Assembly (NCBI RefSeq): GCF_000716535.1
Contig: NZ_JNWV01000007.1
Coordinates: 62,001 to 126,000 of the forward strand
Source: Streptomyces flaveolus
GTDB lineage: Bacteria; Actinomycetota; Actinomycetes; Streptomycetales; Streptomycetaceae
Length of the DNA stretch: 64,000 nucleotides
Reading direction: 5' to 3'
Below are positions 26,117 through 34,394 of the stretch, piece after piece. Below the pieces are notes generated by a model. That model was not told where the DNA came from and did no database searches. It worked only from the letters and a program-made list of their open reading frames with translations. How positions within the stretch are numbered: the first letter of the stretch is position 1; every line of letters begins with the position of its first letter. Both the position numbers and the translations under genes were made by a program.

Positions 26117-26752
26117 ATGGCATCCTCACTGACCGTCGGTTTCGACCTCGACATGACCCTCATCGACTCCCGGCCGGGCATCCGTGCCTGCTACCTGGCC
26201 CTGGCGGAGCGGACGGGGACGTTCATCGACGCCGATCTGGCGGTGACCCGGCTCGGGCCGCCGCTCGCGGAGGAGCTGATCCACTGGTTCCCGGCGGACG
26301 AGGTGCCGGCGGTGGCCGACCTGTACCGGGAGATGTACCCCTCCATAGCCATCGCAGCGACGCCCGCCATGGACGGTGCCCGGGAGGCGGTCGACGCGGT
26401 GCGGGCGGCCGGCGGACGGACGATGGTGGTGACGGCGAAGTACGAGCCGAACGCCAAGCTGCACCTGGCCCACCTCGGCATCGAGCCGGACGTGGTCGTC
26501 GGCGACCTGTGGGCCGAGCGGAAGGCGCTTGCGCTGCGCGAGTACGGCGCGGGCGTGTACGTCGGCGATCACGTCGGTGACGTCCGCGGCGCCCGTGCGG
26601 CGGGTGCGTTCTCGGTCGCCGTCGCGACCGGCCCGTGCCCGGCCGACGAGCTGCGCGCGGCCGGAGCGGACGTCGTCCTGACGGATCTGTCCGCGTTCCC
26701 CGCGTGGCTCGGCGGCTACCGCGAGGCGTCCGGCGCCGCACCCCTCGCCTGA
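26117..26752 (+). CDS. HAD-family hydrolase
   Basis: 211-residue haloacid-dehalogenase-type phosphatase. Motif I FDLDMTLIDS has the catalytic Asp pair (about residues 9-18). Motif II is MVVTAKYEPN, and motif IV is VYVGDHVGDVRGARAAG. The helical cap between motifs I and II resembles phosphoglycolate phosphatase-like members. The substrate is unknown. ATG at 26117 is chosen because a -10-like box sits just upstream; an alternative ATG lies at 26108. It is convergent with the small membrane protein ending at 26716, and the two genes overlap by 37 bases. Confidence 0.87.
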   Translation: MASSLTVGFDLDMTLIDSRPGIRACYLALAERTGTFIDADLAVTRLGPPLAEELIHWFPADEVPAVADLYREMYPSIAIAATPAMDGAREAVDAVRAAGGRTMVVTAKYEPNAKLHLAHLGIEPDVVVGDLWAERKALALREYGAGVYVGDHVGDVRGARAAGAFSVAVATGPCPADELRAAGADVVLTDLSAFPAWLGGYREASGAAPLA

Positions 26753-26979
26753 CGCCGTCCGGCGGCGACGGAGCGCAGCACACCCGCGCCGGCCACGAGG
26801 AATCCGACGGCCATGAGCATGCTCAAACCGAACATGTACGTCGGAAAAGGCTTCGCTCCGAGGAACAGCGGGGCCACCGTGACGAGGGTGGCCACGGCCC
26901 CGAGGAAGAAGACGACGGCACCGGCGCGGATCAGTCGGTCGCCGGGCGCGGCGGAATTCGTTTGGGTTTTGTCACGCAC
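26716..26979 (-). CDS. small two-helix membrane protein
   Basis: 87-residue protein with two transmembrane segments ([25 protein letters not shown] and [24 protein letters not shown]) and a basic C-terminal tail. It resembles DUF3188 proteins, though I hold this loosely. GTG at 26979 has TACCCT (26986-26991 on this strand) six bases upstream, pointing to a leaderless mRNA; an upstream in-frame ATG at 27012 is less likely. It is divergent from cspB. Function unknown. Confidence 0.75.
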   Translation of the reverse strand: MRDKTQTNSAAPGDRLIRAGAVVFFLGAVATLVTVAPLFLGAKPFPTYMFGLSMLMAVGFLVAGAGVLRSVAAGRRQARGAAPDASR

Positions 26980-27024
26980 CGGACCAGGGTAGTTCCCTGC
27001 GCGAGAGAACAACCGGGGGACGTC

Positions 27025-27081
27025 TTGTCACCCGCCCCAAGACCATTAGCCTTGGTACCGGCGGGTCATGGTCGACCCGCC
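27025..27081 (+). promoter_or_regulatory. cspB promoter and leader hairpin
   Basis: -35 TTGTCA (27025-27030), a 16-base spacer and -10 TAGCCT (27047-27052) place the transcript start near 27059. The RNA would then begin with a hairpin: GGCGGGTC (27060-27067) pairs with GACCCGCC (27074-27081) over a six-base loop. The leader is about 85 bases. A 5-prime-terminal hairpin could affect stability or cold response. Confidence 0.5.
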
Positions 27082-27143
27082 CGAGTGCTATCAAGAGCCG
27101 TTTCCGAAGTAGTTTTCCGACGAGTACGAGGACGAGGACAGAC

Positions 27144-27527
27144 GTGCCTACCGGCAAGGTCAAGTGGTTCAACAGCGAGAAGGGCTTCGGCTTTCTCTCC
27201 CGCGACGACGGCGGTGACGTCTTCGTCCATTCCTCGGTTCTCCCCGCCGGAGTCGATTCGCTCAAGCCGGGACAGCGCGTGGAGTTCGGTGTCGTCGCCG
27301 GTCAGCGCGGTGACCAGGCGCTGTCGGTGATCGTGCTCGACCCGACCCCGTCCGTGGCCGCCGCCCAGCGCAAGAAGCCGGACGAGCTGGCGTCGATCGT
27401 GCAGGATTTGACGACCCTTCTCGAGAACATCACGCCGATGCTGGAGAAGGGCCGTTACCCGGACAAGGCCTCCGGCAAGAAGATCGCCGGTCTGCTCCGC
27501 GCGGTCGCCGATCAGCTCGACGTCTGA
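27144..27527 (+). CDS. cold-shock domain protein with C-terminal extension (CspB type)
   Basis: 127 residues: a cold-shock domain ([20 protein letters not shown] with RNP1 KGFGFL, and VFVHSSVLP with RNP2) in residues 1-66. It is followed by a roughly 60-residue helical extension ([38 protein letters not shown]) not found in CspA. The extension may mediate dimerisation or partner binding. GTG at 27144 is the only sensible start. It is an RNA-binding protein, probably with duties beyond cold shock. It is divergent from the small membrane protein and convergent with mqnD. Confidence 0.93.
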   Translation: MPTGKVKWFNSEKGFGFLSRDDGGDVFVHSSVLPAGVDSLKPGQRVEFGVVAGQRGDQALSVIVLDPTPSVAAAQRKKPDELASIVQDLTTLLENITPMLEKGRYPDKASGKKIAGLLRAVADQLDV

Positions 27528-27558
27528 GCCGTATCCGACGTCCGACGTCCGGCCCGCA

Positions 27559-28407
27559 TTACGGGAAAGCGAGCGCGTCCGGGCCGAGGGGCGGCACCAG
27601 CCCCTCGGCCGCCGCGCGTGTGAGCAGTCCCCGGACCGCCGCGTAGCCGTCCTCGCCGAGGCCGGCGGTGAACTCGTTGACGTACAGCCCGATGTGCTGG
27701 TCGGCGACGGCGGGGTCCATCTCCTGCGCGTGCTCCATGACGTACGGCCGGGAGGCCTCCGGGTCGTCCCAGGCGGCGCGTACGGAGGCCCGGATCGCGT
27801 CGGCGAGCCGGCCGAGCCGCTCGGCGCCCAGCGACCGCTTGGCGATGATCGCGCCCAGGGGGATCGGCAGCCCGGTGGTGCGCTCCCAGTGCTCGCCCAT
27901 GTCGGCGAGCTTGTGCAGCCCGTAGTTCTGGTAGGTGAACCGGGCCTCGTGGATGACCAGGCCGGCGTCCACCTTGCCGTCCCGCACGGCCGGCATGATC
28001 TCGTGGAACGGCATGACCACGATCTCGCCGACCCCGCCCGGCAGCGTGTCCGCGGCCCACAGCCGGAACAGCAGGTAGGCGGTCGACCTCTCGCTGGGCA
28101 CGGCGACCGTGCGGCCCGTCAGGTCGACATCCACCTCCCGGGTGAGCACCAGCGGTCCGCAGCCCCGCCCCAGCGCACCGCCGCACGGCAGCAGCGCGTA
28201 CTCGCCGAGGACGTACGGCAGGACGGCGTACGACACCTTCAGCACGTCGAACTCGCCGCGCTCGGCCATGCCGTTGGTGATGTCGATGTCGGCGAAGGTC
28301 ACGTCCAGCGCGGGGGCGCCGGGGACGCGGCCGTGGGCCAGGGCGTCGAAGACGAAGGTGTCGTTCGGGCAGGGGGAGTACGCGATCTGCAGCGGTTCAC
28401 CGGTCAT
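27559..28407 (-). CDS. mqnD: 1,4-dihydroxy-6-naphthoate synthase
   Basis: 282-residue enzyme of the futalosine menaquinone pathway, converting cyclic dehypoxanthine futalosine to 1,4-dihydroxy-6-naphthoate. It has a periplasmic-binding-protein-like fold: IAYSPCPNDTFVFDALAHG at the start, FADIDITNGMAERGEFDVLKVSY, ALGRGCGPLVL and VIHEARFTYQNYGLHKLADMGEHWE are family signatures. The ATG at 28407 overlaps the end of mqnB by 11 bases, implying translational coupling. Other mqn genes (mqnA, C, E) are not in the window. Confidence 0.93.
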   Translation of the reverse strand: MTGEPLQIAYSPCPNDTFVFDALAHGRVPGAPALDVTFADIDITNGMAERGEFDVLKVSYAVLPYVLGEYALLPCGGALGRGCGPLVLTREVDVDLTGRTVAVPSERSTAYLLFRLWAADTLPGGVGEIVVMPFHEIMPAVRDGKVDAGLVIHEARFTYQNYGLHKLADMGEHWERTTGLPIPLGAIIAKRSLGAERLGRLADAIRASVRAAWDDPEASRPYVMEHAQEMDPAVADQHIGLYVNEFTAGLGEDGYAAVRGLLTRAAAEGLVPPLGPDALAFP

Positions 28408-29149
28408 GTGCGTTCCAACTCTCCAATGCGGGCGCGAGTTTCCCGAAACCCTCGGTGAGGGCGGCGAGGGCGTCACCGATGCGCCAGGCGGCGCGGTCGC
28501 GGGGCCCCACCGGGTTGGAGACCGCGCGGAGCTCCAGCACGGGCACCCCGTGCGCGGCGGCGGCCTCCGCCACCCCGAACCCCTCCATGCCCTCGGCGAG
28601 CGCGCCGGGGTGCCGGTCGCTCAGGGCGGCGGCGCGGGCGGCCGTACCGGTCACCGTGGACACGGTCAGGATCGTGCCGGTCCGGGCACCGGTGGCCTCG
28701 GACACGACTCGTACGAGTGATTCCGGCGGACGGTGGGTGATGGTCCCGAATCCGAGTTCGGTGACCGGCAGGAAGCCGTCGGCGGTCTCGGCGCCCAGGT
28801 CGGCGGCCGTGATCGCGTCCGCGACGACGAGCGAGCCGACGGGTGCCCCGGGCGGGAAGCCGCCGCCGATCCCGGCCGAGACGACCAGACCGTAGGGGCG
28901 GCCGGCCAGCGCGGCGGCGGTGAGGGCGCCGGCGGTCGTGGCGGCGGCGAGCGCCGGGCCGACCCCGGCGGCGAGCAGGTCCCAGCCCGTGGCCGTACGG
29001 ATGAGGGACGCGCCCGGCAGCCGTACCTCCTCGGCCGGCGCGGGCAACGCCCGGGCCACCGCGTCCCGCTCGACGGGGACCGCGGTGGCGACGAGGACCG
29101 GGACCGGAAGAGACGTCGTGATCAGGCCTTCTTCAGCTTGAAGGACCAC
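28397..29149 (-). CDS. mqnB: futalosine hydrolase
   Basis: About 250-residue nucleoside phosphorylase-fold enzyme releasing hypoxanthine from futalosine in menaquinone synthesis. Motifs: VLVATAVPVERDAVARAL, GVGPALAAATT, GLVVSAGIGGGFPP, DLGAETADGF, EGMEGFGVAEAAAAHGVP and LELRAVSNPVG. Start assignment is difficult: GTG at 29149 lies inside the upstream lipoprotein gene, overlapping it by 28 bases; the next plausible start, CTG at 29125, straddles its stop. Either way the gene is coupled to the lipoprotein gene, and its end overlaps mqnD. Confidence 0.9.
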   Translation of the reverse strand: MVLQAEEGLITTSLPVPVLVATAVPVERDAVARALPAPAEEVRLPGASLIRTATGWDLLAAGVGPALAAATTAGALTAAALAGRPYGLVVSAGIGGGFPPGAPVGSLVVADAITAADLGAETADGFLPVTELGFGTITHRPPESLVRVVSEATGARTGTILTVSTVTGTAARAAALSDRHPGALAEGMEGFGVAEAAAAHGVPVLELRAVSNPVGPRDRAAWRIGDALAALTEGFGKLAPALESWNAHDR

Positions 29150-29619
29150 AAGCCCTTGTTCGTGCTCTCGCCCATCCGGATCGACAGGGTGTTGGTGTTG
29201 CCCTGGGTGCCGTACTGGACGTTGAAGAACGCGCTGCTCGGGATCGTGCGGTACGTCTCCTTGCTGGAGTCGCTGAACTGGCGGCCGTTGACCAGCACGA
29301 TCCAGCCCGCGTCCGCGATCTTCGGGTCGACGCCGATGCGGACGGTCTCATCCTGACCGACCTTGATCGACTTGACGTCGTCGGCGTTCTTGACGCACTC
29401 CTTCAGCGACGTCTCGTCCAGCGCCTTGCCGTCGTTGTAGCAGAGGGCCTCGGAGTTGACCGAGTCCCCGCCGACGGTGATCGTCGCGACGGGGGTCGGC
29501 TTGTCGCAGGCCGACAGGACGAGCAGTCCGGCGGAAACGGCGCCGGCGGCGGCGACGACGCGGCGGCGTCGCGCAACGCGGTGTACATCAGCGGCTTCGC
29601 CGCGGGGCAGCGTGGTCAT
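29122..29619 (-). CDS. lipoprotein (DUF2771-like)
   Basis: 165 residues with a basic N-region (RVARRRRVVAAA), a hydrophobic stretch and the lipobox LSAC (residues about 35-38), so it should be lipid-anchored outside the membrane. The mature part is rich in beta-type sequence and includes two more cysteines (EALCYNDG, LKECVKNA) likely joined by a disulfide. I recall DUF2771 lipoproteins next to mqnB in streptomycetes. Its 3 prime end overlaps mqnB. A role in menaquinone biology is only a guess from position. Confidence 0.8.
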   Translation of the reverse strand: MTTLPRGEAADVHRVARRRRVVAAAGAVSAGLLVLSACDKPTPVATITVGGDSVNSEALCYNDGKALDETSLKECVKNADDVKSIKVGQDETVRIGVDPKIADAGWIVLVNGRQFSDSSKETYRTIPSSAFFNVQYGTQGNTNTLSIRMGESTNKGLWSFKLKKA

Positions 29620-29713
29620 GGCCGAAGGCTATCGGGCGCCCTGAGCCGTCCGCCCACGTGGGGTACGGCGTGCCCGGTTCGTTACGCCACGCGTGCCGGT
29701 GCCGCCCACGGCG

Positions 29714-31114
29714 TCACGCCACCCGGGTCCGGGACCGGCCGCCGTGCCGGGCCGAGGCGAGCAGCCCCTTCAGCGTGCTCAGCCAGCCGACGGCCACGAA
29801 CGCGGCGCCCACCAGCAGACCGACCGTGCCGTTGAGCGGCATCACGATGCCGACCGCGCCGCCGAACACCCACGCCATCTGCAACAGCGTCTCCGAGCGG
29901 GCGAACGCCGAGGTGCGCACCAGCTCGGGCACGTCCCGCTGGATCAGCGCGTCCAGCGCCAGCTTGGCCAGCGCCTGCGCGAACCCGGCGACCGCGGCCA
30001 GGCAGGCCACCAGGAACGCCCCGAAGAAGACGGCCGCGACGACCGCGGCGCCGAGCACCACCGCGACCACGGTCACGATGATGATCTCCGGCGCCCGGGA
30101 CCGGAGCCAGGCCCCCACGGCCGTACCGAGGGCGTTGCCCGCGCCGGCCGCGACGCCCACTATCCCCAGCGACACCGCCGCGCTCTCCCCGGTCAGCGGG
30201 TGCTCGCGCAGCAGGAAGGCGAGGAAGAAGATCAGGAAGCCGGACAGACAGCGCAGGGCGGCGTTGGCGCCGAGCGCGTGCGTGACGGCCGGCCCGACCG
30301 TCCGCAGCCCCGGCCGCTTGGCCTGCCCCCGGTGCGGCCCGTGCAGATGCTGCTCGTCGGCCGCGAGCAGCGCCACGTCCTCCCCCTTGGCCGAGTCCAC
30401 CTTGGGCGGCAGGGAGAAGGACAGGAACGTACCGGCGACGAAGATCACGAAGGCGCCGTAGAGCGGCCACGGATCACCGAGGGCGTGCAGCCCCGCCGCG
30501 ACCGGCGCGGCGGCACCCGTGGCGAGCAGCCCGGCGAGGGTCACCCGGGAGTTGGCCTTCACGAGCGAGAATCGCGGTGGCAACAGCCGGGGTACGACGG
30601 CGCTGCGGACCACTCCGTACGCCTTGGACGCCACCAGCACGCCCAGCGCGGCCGGGTACAGCTCCAGGCTGCCGGTCGCCACCGCGCCCGAGATGATCAG
30701 CGAGAGCAGCGCCCGCGCCAGCATGGCCCCGGCCATCGCGGCGCGCCGCCCGTGCGGCAGCCGGTCCAGGAGAGGACCGATGACGGGCGCGAGGACCGTG
30801 AAGGGCGCCATGGTGATGGCGAGATAGAGGGCGACCCGGCCGCGCGCCTCGTCGGTCGGCACCGAGAAGAACACCGTGGACGCGAGCGCCACGGTGACCA
30901 TCACGTCCCCCGCGCCGTTCACCGCGTGCAGCTCGATCAGCTTGCCCAGACCCGACTCACCCGCGCCGTGCGCGTGCGTGGCCCTGCGGATGCCCCGGGC
31001 CGCACCGGTCACGGGAAAGTGCAGGGCACGGCCGACCGAGCGGACGGCACCACCCACCCGGCCCGACCCGCCGCCTCGACCATTCGCCCTGTCCGCGGCT
31101 GCCACGACGTTCAT
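29714..31114 (-). CDS. MFS transporter
   Basis: 466-residue membrane protein with about twelve hydrophobic segments. A charged N-terminal tail of about 60 residues precedes the first helix (NGAGDVMVTVALASTVFF). The loop after helix 2 contains PLLDRLPHGRRAA, the major-facilitator motif A position. Substrate unknown. It lies between the mqnB/D-lipoprotein set and the DUF3027 gene. ATG at 31114 was taken because the long open frame beyond it is antisense to the DUF3027 gene. No strong ribosome site; TATCTC just upstream may be a -10 close to the start. Confidence 0.85.
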   Translation of the reverse strand: MNVVAAADRANGRGGGSGRVGGAVRSVGRALHFPVTGAARGIRRATHAHGAGESGLGKLIELHAVNGAGDVMVTVALASTVFFSVPTDEARGRVALYLAITMAPFTVLAPVIGPLLDRLPHGRRAAMAGAMLARALLSLIISGAVATGSLELYPAALGVLVASKAYGVVRSAVVPRLLPPRFSLVKANSRVTLAGLLATGAAAPVAAGLHALGDPWPLYGAFVIFVAGTFLSFSLPPKVDSAKGEDVALLAADEQHLHGPHRGQAKRPGLRTVGPAVTHALGANAALRCLSGFLIFFLAFLLREHPLTGESAAVSLGIVGVAAGAGNALGTAVGAWLRSRAPEIIIVTVVAVVLGAAVVAAVFFGAFLVACLAAVAGFAQALAKLALDALIQRDVPELVRTSAFARSETLLQMAWVFGGAVGIVMPLNGTVGLLVGAAFVAVGWLSTLKGLLASARHGGRSRTRVA

Positions 31115-31381
31115 AGTGCCCCGAGATACGGCCGGATAGTGCGGAGCGTTCGGGTGTGGCGGCACACGACCCCGGTCGGCGCAGGCAGAGGGGCGGGTGG
31201 GAATATGCACGAATCCCGTCCGGTGTAGCGTGCGTGTCTCAGCCATAACGCAGAATGGATGGCAGAGGTGCGCCCAGGCGCGCGGATGCAGACGTCGATG
31301 CGGTCCCCAGGTCCGCTCCGTCGGCGAAACCGCCGGAGGCAGCCGCACTCGACGAGACGGCGTAGGAGAGAAGCGATACCT

Positions 31382-32308
31382 GTGAGCGCAGCGACCACGC
31401 GAAGCCGCACCCCCGACCGCCTGTGCGCCGAGGCCGTCGACCTCGCCCGCACCGCCGCCGAGGAGGCCGCCGCGCCCGGCGTGGTCGGCGAGCACGCCGG
31501 CCTGGTGTCGGAGGGCGACCGCGTTGTCACGCACTTCTTCGAGTGCAGGGAGCTGGGCTACCGGGGCTGGCGCTGGGCGGTGACGGTGGCCCGCGCCTCC
31601 CGCGCCAAGGTCGTCACGCTCGACGAGGTCGTCCTCCTCCCCGGCCCCGACGCCCTCCTCGCCCCCGAGTGGGTCCCGTGGAGCGAACGCCTGCGCCCCG
31701 GCGACCTCGGCCCCGGCGACCTGCTCCCCACCGACCAGGACGACCTGCGCCTGGAGCCCGGCTACACGGGCGAGGAGGAGCCGCCGCCGAACTCGGTGGT
31801 CTCCGAGGAGATGCGGGAACTGGCGGAGGCCGAGGACGCCGACGTCACGCCCGGCGCCCCCGCCGCCCAGCCCGCGGCCCCGTCCCGCGGCTCCATCGCG
31901 TCCGTCGCCGAGGAACTGGGCATGCGCCGCGCCCGGGTCCTGTCCCGCTACGGCCTGCACAGCGCCGCCGACCGCTGGGAGGAGTCCTTCGGCCCGAAGA
32001 CGGCCATGGCCCAGGCGGCCCCCGCGACCTGCATGAGCTGCGGCTTCCTCACCCCCATCGGCGGCTCCCTCGGCCAGGCCTTCGGCGTCTGCGCCAACGA
32101 GTTCTCCCCGGCGGACGGCCGCGTGGTCTCCCTCGCCTACGGCTGCGGCGGCCACTCGGAGGCGGCGGTCATGCCGAAGCCCCCGCAGCCGGCCGCGCCG
32201 GTCGTCGACGAGACCCGGGTCGACCCCTTCCCGCTCCGCCCGGCCCGCGACTCCGGCTCGGTCCCGGAGACCGGCGACGACGAGACGGCGGAGCTCGGCC
32301 ACTCCTGA
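31382..32308 (+). CDS. DUF3027 domain protein
   Basis: 308-residue actinobacterial protein of unknown function. The N-terminal part (LCAEAVDLARTAAEEAAAPG; VTHFFECRELGYRGWRWAVT) and the acidic middle are typical of DUF3027. A short C-terminal cluster, TCMSCGFLTP with VCANEFSP and LAYGCGGHSE, gives four cysteines and a His that could bind zinc. GTG at 31382 follows AGGAGAG. Its last 172 bases are covered in antisense by the runaway ATP-binding gene on the other strand. Confidence 0.85.
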   Translation: MSAATTRSRTPDRLCAEAVDLARTAAEEAAAPGVVGEHAGLVSEGDRVVTHFFECRELGYRGWRWAVTVARASRAKVVTLDEVVLLPGPDALLAPEWVPWSERLRPGDLGPGDLLPTDQDDLRLEPGYTGEEEPPPNSVVSEEMRELAEAEDADVTPGAPAAQPAAPSRGSIASVAEELGMRRARVLSRYGLHSAADRWEESFGPKTAMAQAAPATCMSCGFLTPIGGSLGQAFGVCANEFSPADGRVVSLAYGCGGHSEAAVMPKPPQPAAPVVDETRVDPFPLRPARDSGSVPETGDDETAELGHS

Positions 32309-33240
32309 ACCGCGGCCTCCGCTGCGAGACTGCTCCGGTGATCATCAGAGCAGCGCAGGAGCAGGACCTGCCCGGCTTCCTGGCCCTGGCGGGCCAGGTG
32401 GAGCACTGGTTCGGGCCGATGGTGGACGACCCCGGGTTCAGCCGGGCCGTGGCGGACGGCATCCGCGCGTCCACGGCCCTGGTCGCCGCCTCCCCGGACG
32501 GGCCCGGCCTGCTCGGCGCCCTCCTCTTCGGGAGTACGGCCCCCGCCGCCGGGGACACGGCGCCCGTCCACCACGTCCACTGGCTCGTCGTCTCGGAGCA
32601 GGCGCGCGGCCAGGGTGTCGGGCGTGCGCTCATGGCGGACGCGATCCGCGGATTCGTCCACGGACCCGCCACCATCGAGGTGGTCACGTTCGGCCCGGAC
32701 CACCCGGGTGCCGTGACGAGCGGCGCCCGGGCGTTCTACGCCTCCCTCGGCTTCACCCCGGCCGAGGCGGCCGATCCCGGCCCGGAGGGCGGCTCCCGGC
32801 AGGTCTACCGCCGGTACGTCTCCTGACCCGACCCGGACCTCGGCCCACACCGTCTTCTTCGGCGCGGGCCCCGGCGCGATCCCCCAGCGCTGTGCGAGCG
32901 CGTCCACGAGGAGGAGTCCCCGTCCGGCATCGGCGTCCGGTTCCGGACGGGTGCGCCGGGGCAGCCGGTCACCGCGCGTGTCGGTCACCTCGATACGGAG
33001 CGTGTCACCGACGACGTACAGCGTCAGCCTGAAGTCCCGGCCGGCCACGCGGCCGTGGGTCGCCGCATTGGCGGCCAGCTCCGCGACGATCAGCTCCGCG
33101 GGGTCCGACGGCAGCCCCCAGGAACGTAGTTGCTCCCTGGCGAGCAGCCGGGCGAGACGGGCCCCGCGGGGCGTGGAGGACAGCCGCACCGTGAAGTTCG
33201 GGATGGGGGTGCAGATGTGGGTGGAGATTTCCTCGTTCAC
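32137..33240 (-). CDS. whiJ-set ATP-binding (anti-sigma-like HATPase) protein with a run-on C-terminus
   Basis: Residues 1-140 are a complete GHKL/HATPase_c domain of the actinomycete RsbW-like type: LLAREQLRSWGLPSDPAELI, ELAANAATHGRV (the N-box), RIEVTDTRGDR and AGRGLLLVDALAQRWG, ending KKTVWAEVRVG, where such proteins normally stop. Here the frame stays open for about 220 more codons, running antisense through the whole GNAT gene and the end of the DUF3027 gene to a stop at 32137. That tail is low-complexity and shows no domain. Loss of the original stop is the simplest explanation. It is divergent from the XRE gene, the standard whiJ-set arrangement. Confidence 0.65.
   Translation of the reverse strand: MNEEISTHICTPIPNFTVRLSSTPRGARLARLLAREQLRSWGLPSDPAELIVAELAANAATHGRVAGRDFRLTLYVVGDTLRIEVTDTRGDRLPRRTRPEPDADAGRGLLLVDALAQRWGIAPGPAPKKTVWAEVRVGSGDVPAVDLPGAALRAGIGRLGRGEAEGGVERPGAARHGTRVVRAERDHLDGGGSVDESADRVRHERTPDTLAARLLRDDEPVDVVDGRRVPGGGGRTPEEEGAEQAGPVRGGGDQGRGRADAVRHGPAEPGVVHHRPEPVLHLARQGQEAGQVLLLRCSDDHRSSLAAEAAVQEWPSSAVSSSPVSGTEPESRAGRSGKGSTRVSSTTGAAGCGGFGMTAASEWPPQP
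32338..32826 (+). CDS. GNAT-family acetyltransferase
   Basis: 162-residue N-acetyltransferase. It begins VIIRAAQEQDLPGFLALAGQ. The acetyl-CoA-binding loop is VHWLVVSEQARGQGVGRALM, followed by VVTFGPDHPG and ARAFYASLGFTPAE. GTG at 32338 has no ribosome site; a GAGACT six bases upstream could be a -10 of a leaderless mRNA. The whole gene lies inside the antisense extension of the ATP-binding gene. Its third-position GC pattern on this strand and the intact domain show that this strand codes. Confidence 0.85.
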   Translation: MIIRAAQEQDLPGFLALAGQVEHWFGPMVDDPGFSRAVADGIRASTALVAASPDGPGLLGALLFGSTAPAAGDTAPVHHVHWLVVSEQARGQGVGRALMADAIRGFVHGPATIEVVTFGPDHPGAVTSGARAFYASLGFTPAEAADPGPEGGSRQVYRRYVS

Positions 33241-33356
33241 ATCACTCAGAGTGGCGGCACCTGCTACCCCTGAACAGTGACGACGCGGTTGCGTAGAGTC
33301 ACTGTCCAGCGCGTGTCCGGTGGTGTCCGGGCATGTCGAGAAGGGGGTGCTGCGGT

Positions 33357-34202
33357 GTGAGCGAGGAAGAGGAGCCGGGCTGGGAGGTCGAGCCGGACGA
33401 CGAGTGGGGCGTCGCCGTCATCGCGACCGTCGGCCGCCAACTGAGGCTGCGCCGCGAGTCGGTGGGCATGCGGGCCGCCGACTTCGCCAGGGCCGTGGGC
33501 TACAGCGAGGACATGGTCTACAAGGTCGAGTCGGGCAAGCGGATCCCGAGAGCGGAGTATCTCGACAAGGCGGACAAGGTCCTGGACGCGGGTGGGTTGC
33601 TCGCGGCGATGAAGGAGGACGTGGAGAAGGTCCGGTATCCGAAGAAGGTTCGGGCTTTGGCGGAGGTGGAGGCCAAGGCGGTCGAGCTTCAGCTCTACGA
33701 TCCGCTCAGCATCCATGGGTTGTTGCAGACGCCGGAGTACGCGCGTGCGCTCCTGATGATGCGGCGCCCGGCGTACAGCGACACCGAGATCGAGCGATAC
33801 GTAACGGCACGCATGGCTCGCAAGTCCGTCTTCGAGCGGGACCCGGCCCCCGAAATCAGCTTCGTCGTGGAGGAGTGGACCCTGCGTCGGCCCCTGGGAG
33901 GGCGGGAGACGCTGCGTAGTCAGCTGCAACACCTGCTGGATGCCGCGAAGTTACGGAACGTCGAGCTTCAGGTGATGCCGATGGACCGCGAGGAGCATGC
34001 TGGAGTGGACGGGAGCATCGAGATGCTGAAGTTCGCCGACGGATCAGCCGTGGGGCGCTCGCCCGCACTGGTCAATGGCCGACCGGTCGAGGAGCCCAGG
34101 CACCTCCGTATCCTTGAGCTGCGGTACGGCATCATCCGGGCTCAGGCGCTCACTCCCCGTGAGTCGGCGACCTTCATCGAACACCTGCTGGGGGCAACAT
34201 GA
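33357..34202 (+). CDS. XRE-family regulator with DUF5753 (whiJ-like), containing a TTA codon
   Basis: 281 residues: a helix-turn-helix (VGRQLRLRRESVGMRAADFARAVGY.. EDMVYKVESGKRIPRAEYL, about residues 25-75) and the C-terminal DUF5753 ligand or partner domain (LYDPLSIHGLLQTPEYARAL; ISFVVEEWTLRRPLGG; QVMPMDREEHAG). It belongs to the WhiJ-like regulators of Streptomyces development and antibiotic production. GTG at 33357 is preceded by a G-rich site. A TTA leucine codon at 33951-33953 (in DAAKLRNVEL) would make translation depend on the bldA tRNA. Codon use is less GC-biased than in neighbouring genes. The stop overlaps the DUF397 gene by four bases. Confidence 0.9.
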   Translation: MSEEEEPGWEVEPDDEWGVAVIATVGRQLRLRRESVGMRAADFARAVGYSEDMVYKVESGKRIPRAEYLDKADKVLDAGGLLAAMKEDVEKVRYPKKVRALAEVEAKAVELQLYDPLSIHGLLQTPEYARALLMMRRPAYSDTEIERYVTARMARKSVFERDPAPEISFVVEEWTLRRPLGGRETLRSQLQHLLDAAKLRNVELQVMPMDREEHAGVDGSIEMLKFADGSAVGRSPALVNGRPVEEPRHLRILELRYGIIRAQALTPRESATFIEHLLGAT

Positions 34203-34393
34203 TCCGCTGGTTCAAGAGCAGCTACAGCAGCGGCAGTGAAGGCGACTCCTGCGTCGAAGTCGGCCTCGACTGGGTCGCCACCCCCGCCCCCTCCACCATC
34301 CACATCCGGGACTCCAAGCAGGACAACGGCCCCCGCCTCACCCTCGCCCCCTCCGCCTGGACGGAGTTCGTGGCGTACGCCGCCCGGCGCTGA
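34199..34393 (+). CDS. DUF397 small protein (whiJ set)
   Basis: 64-residue DUF397 protein beginning IRWFKSSYSSGSEGDSCVEV, then HIRDSKQDNGPRLTLAPSAW and FVAYAARR, all family marks. It overlaps the XRE gene (ATGA), so they are translationally coupled. In whiJ-type sets the small protein interacts genetically with its regulator, possibly as an antagonist. Confidence 0.93.
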   Translation: MIRWFKSSYSSGSEGDSCVEVGLDWVATPAPSTIHIRDSKQDNGPRLTLAPSAWTEFVAYAARR

Positions 34394-34394
34394 A

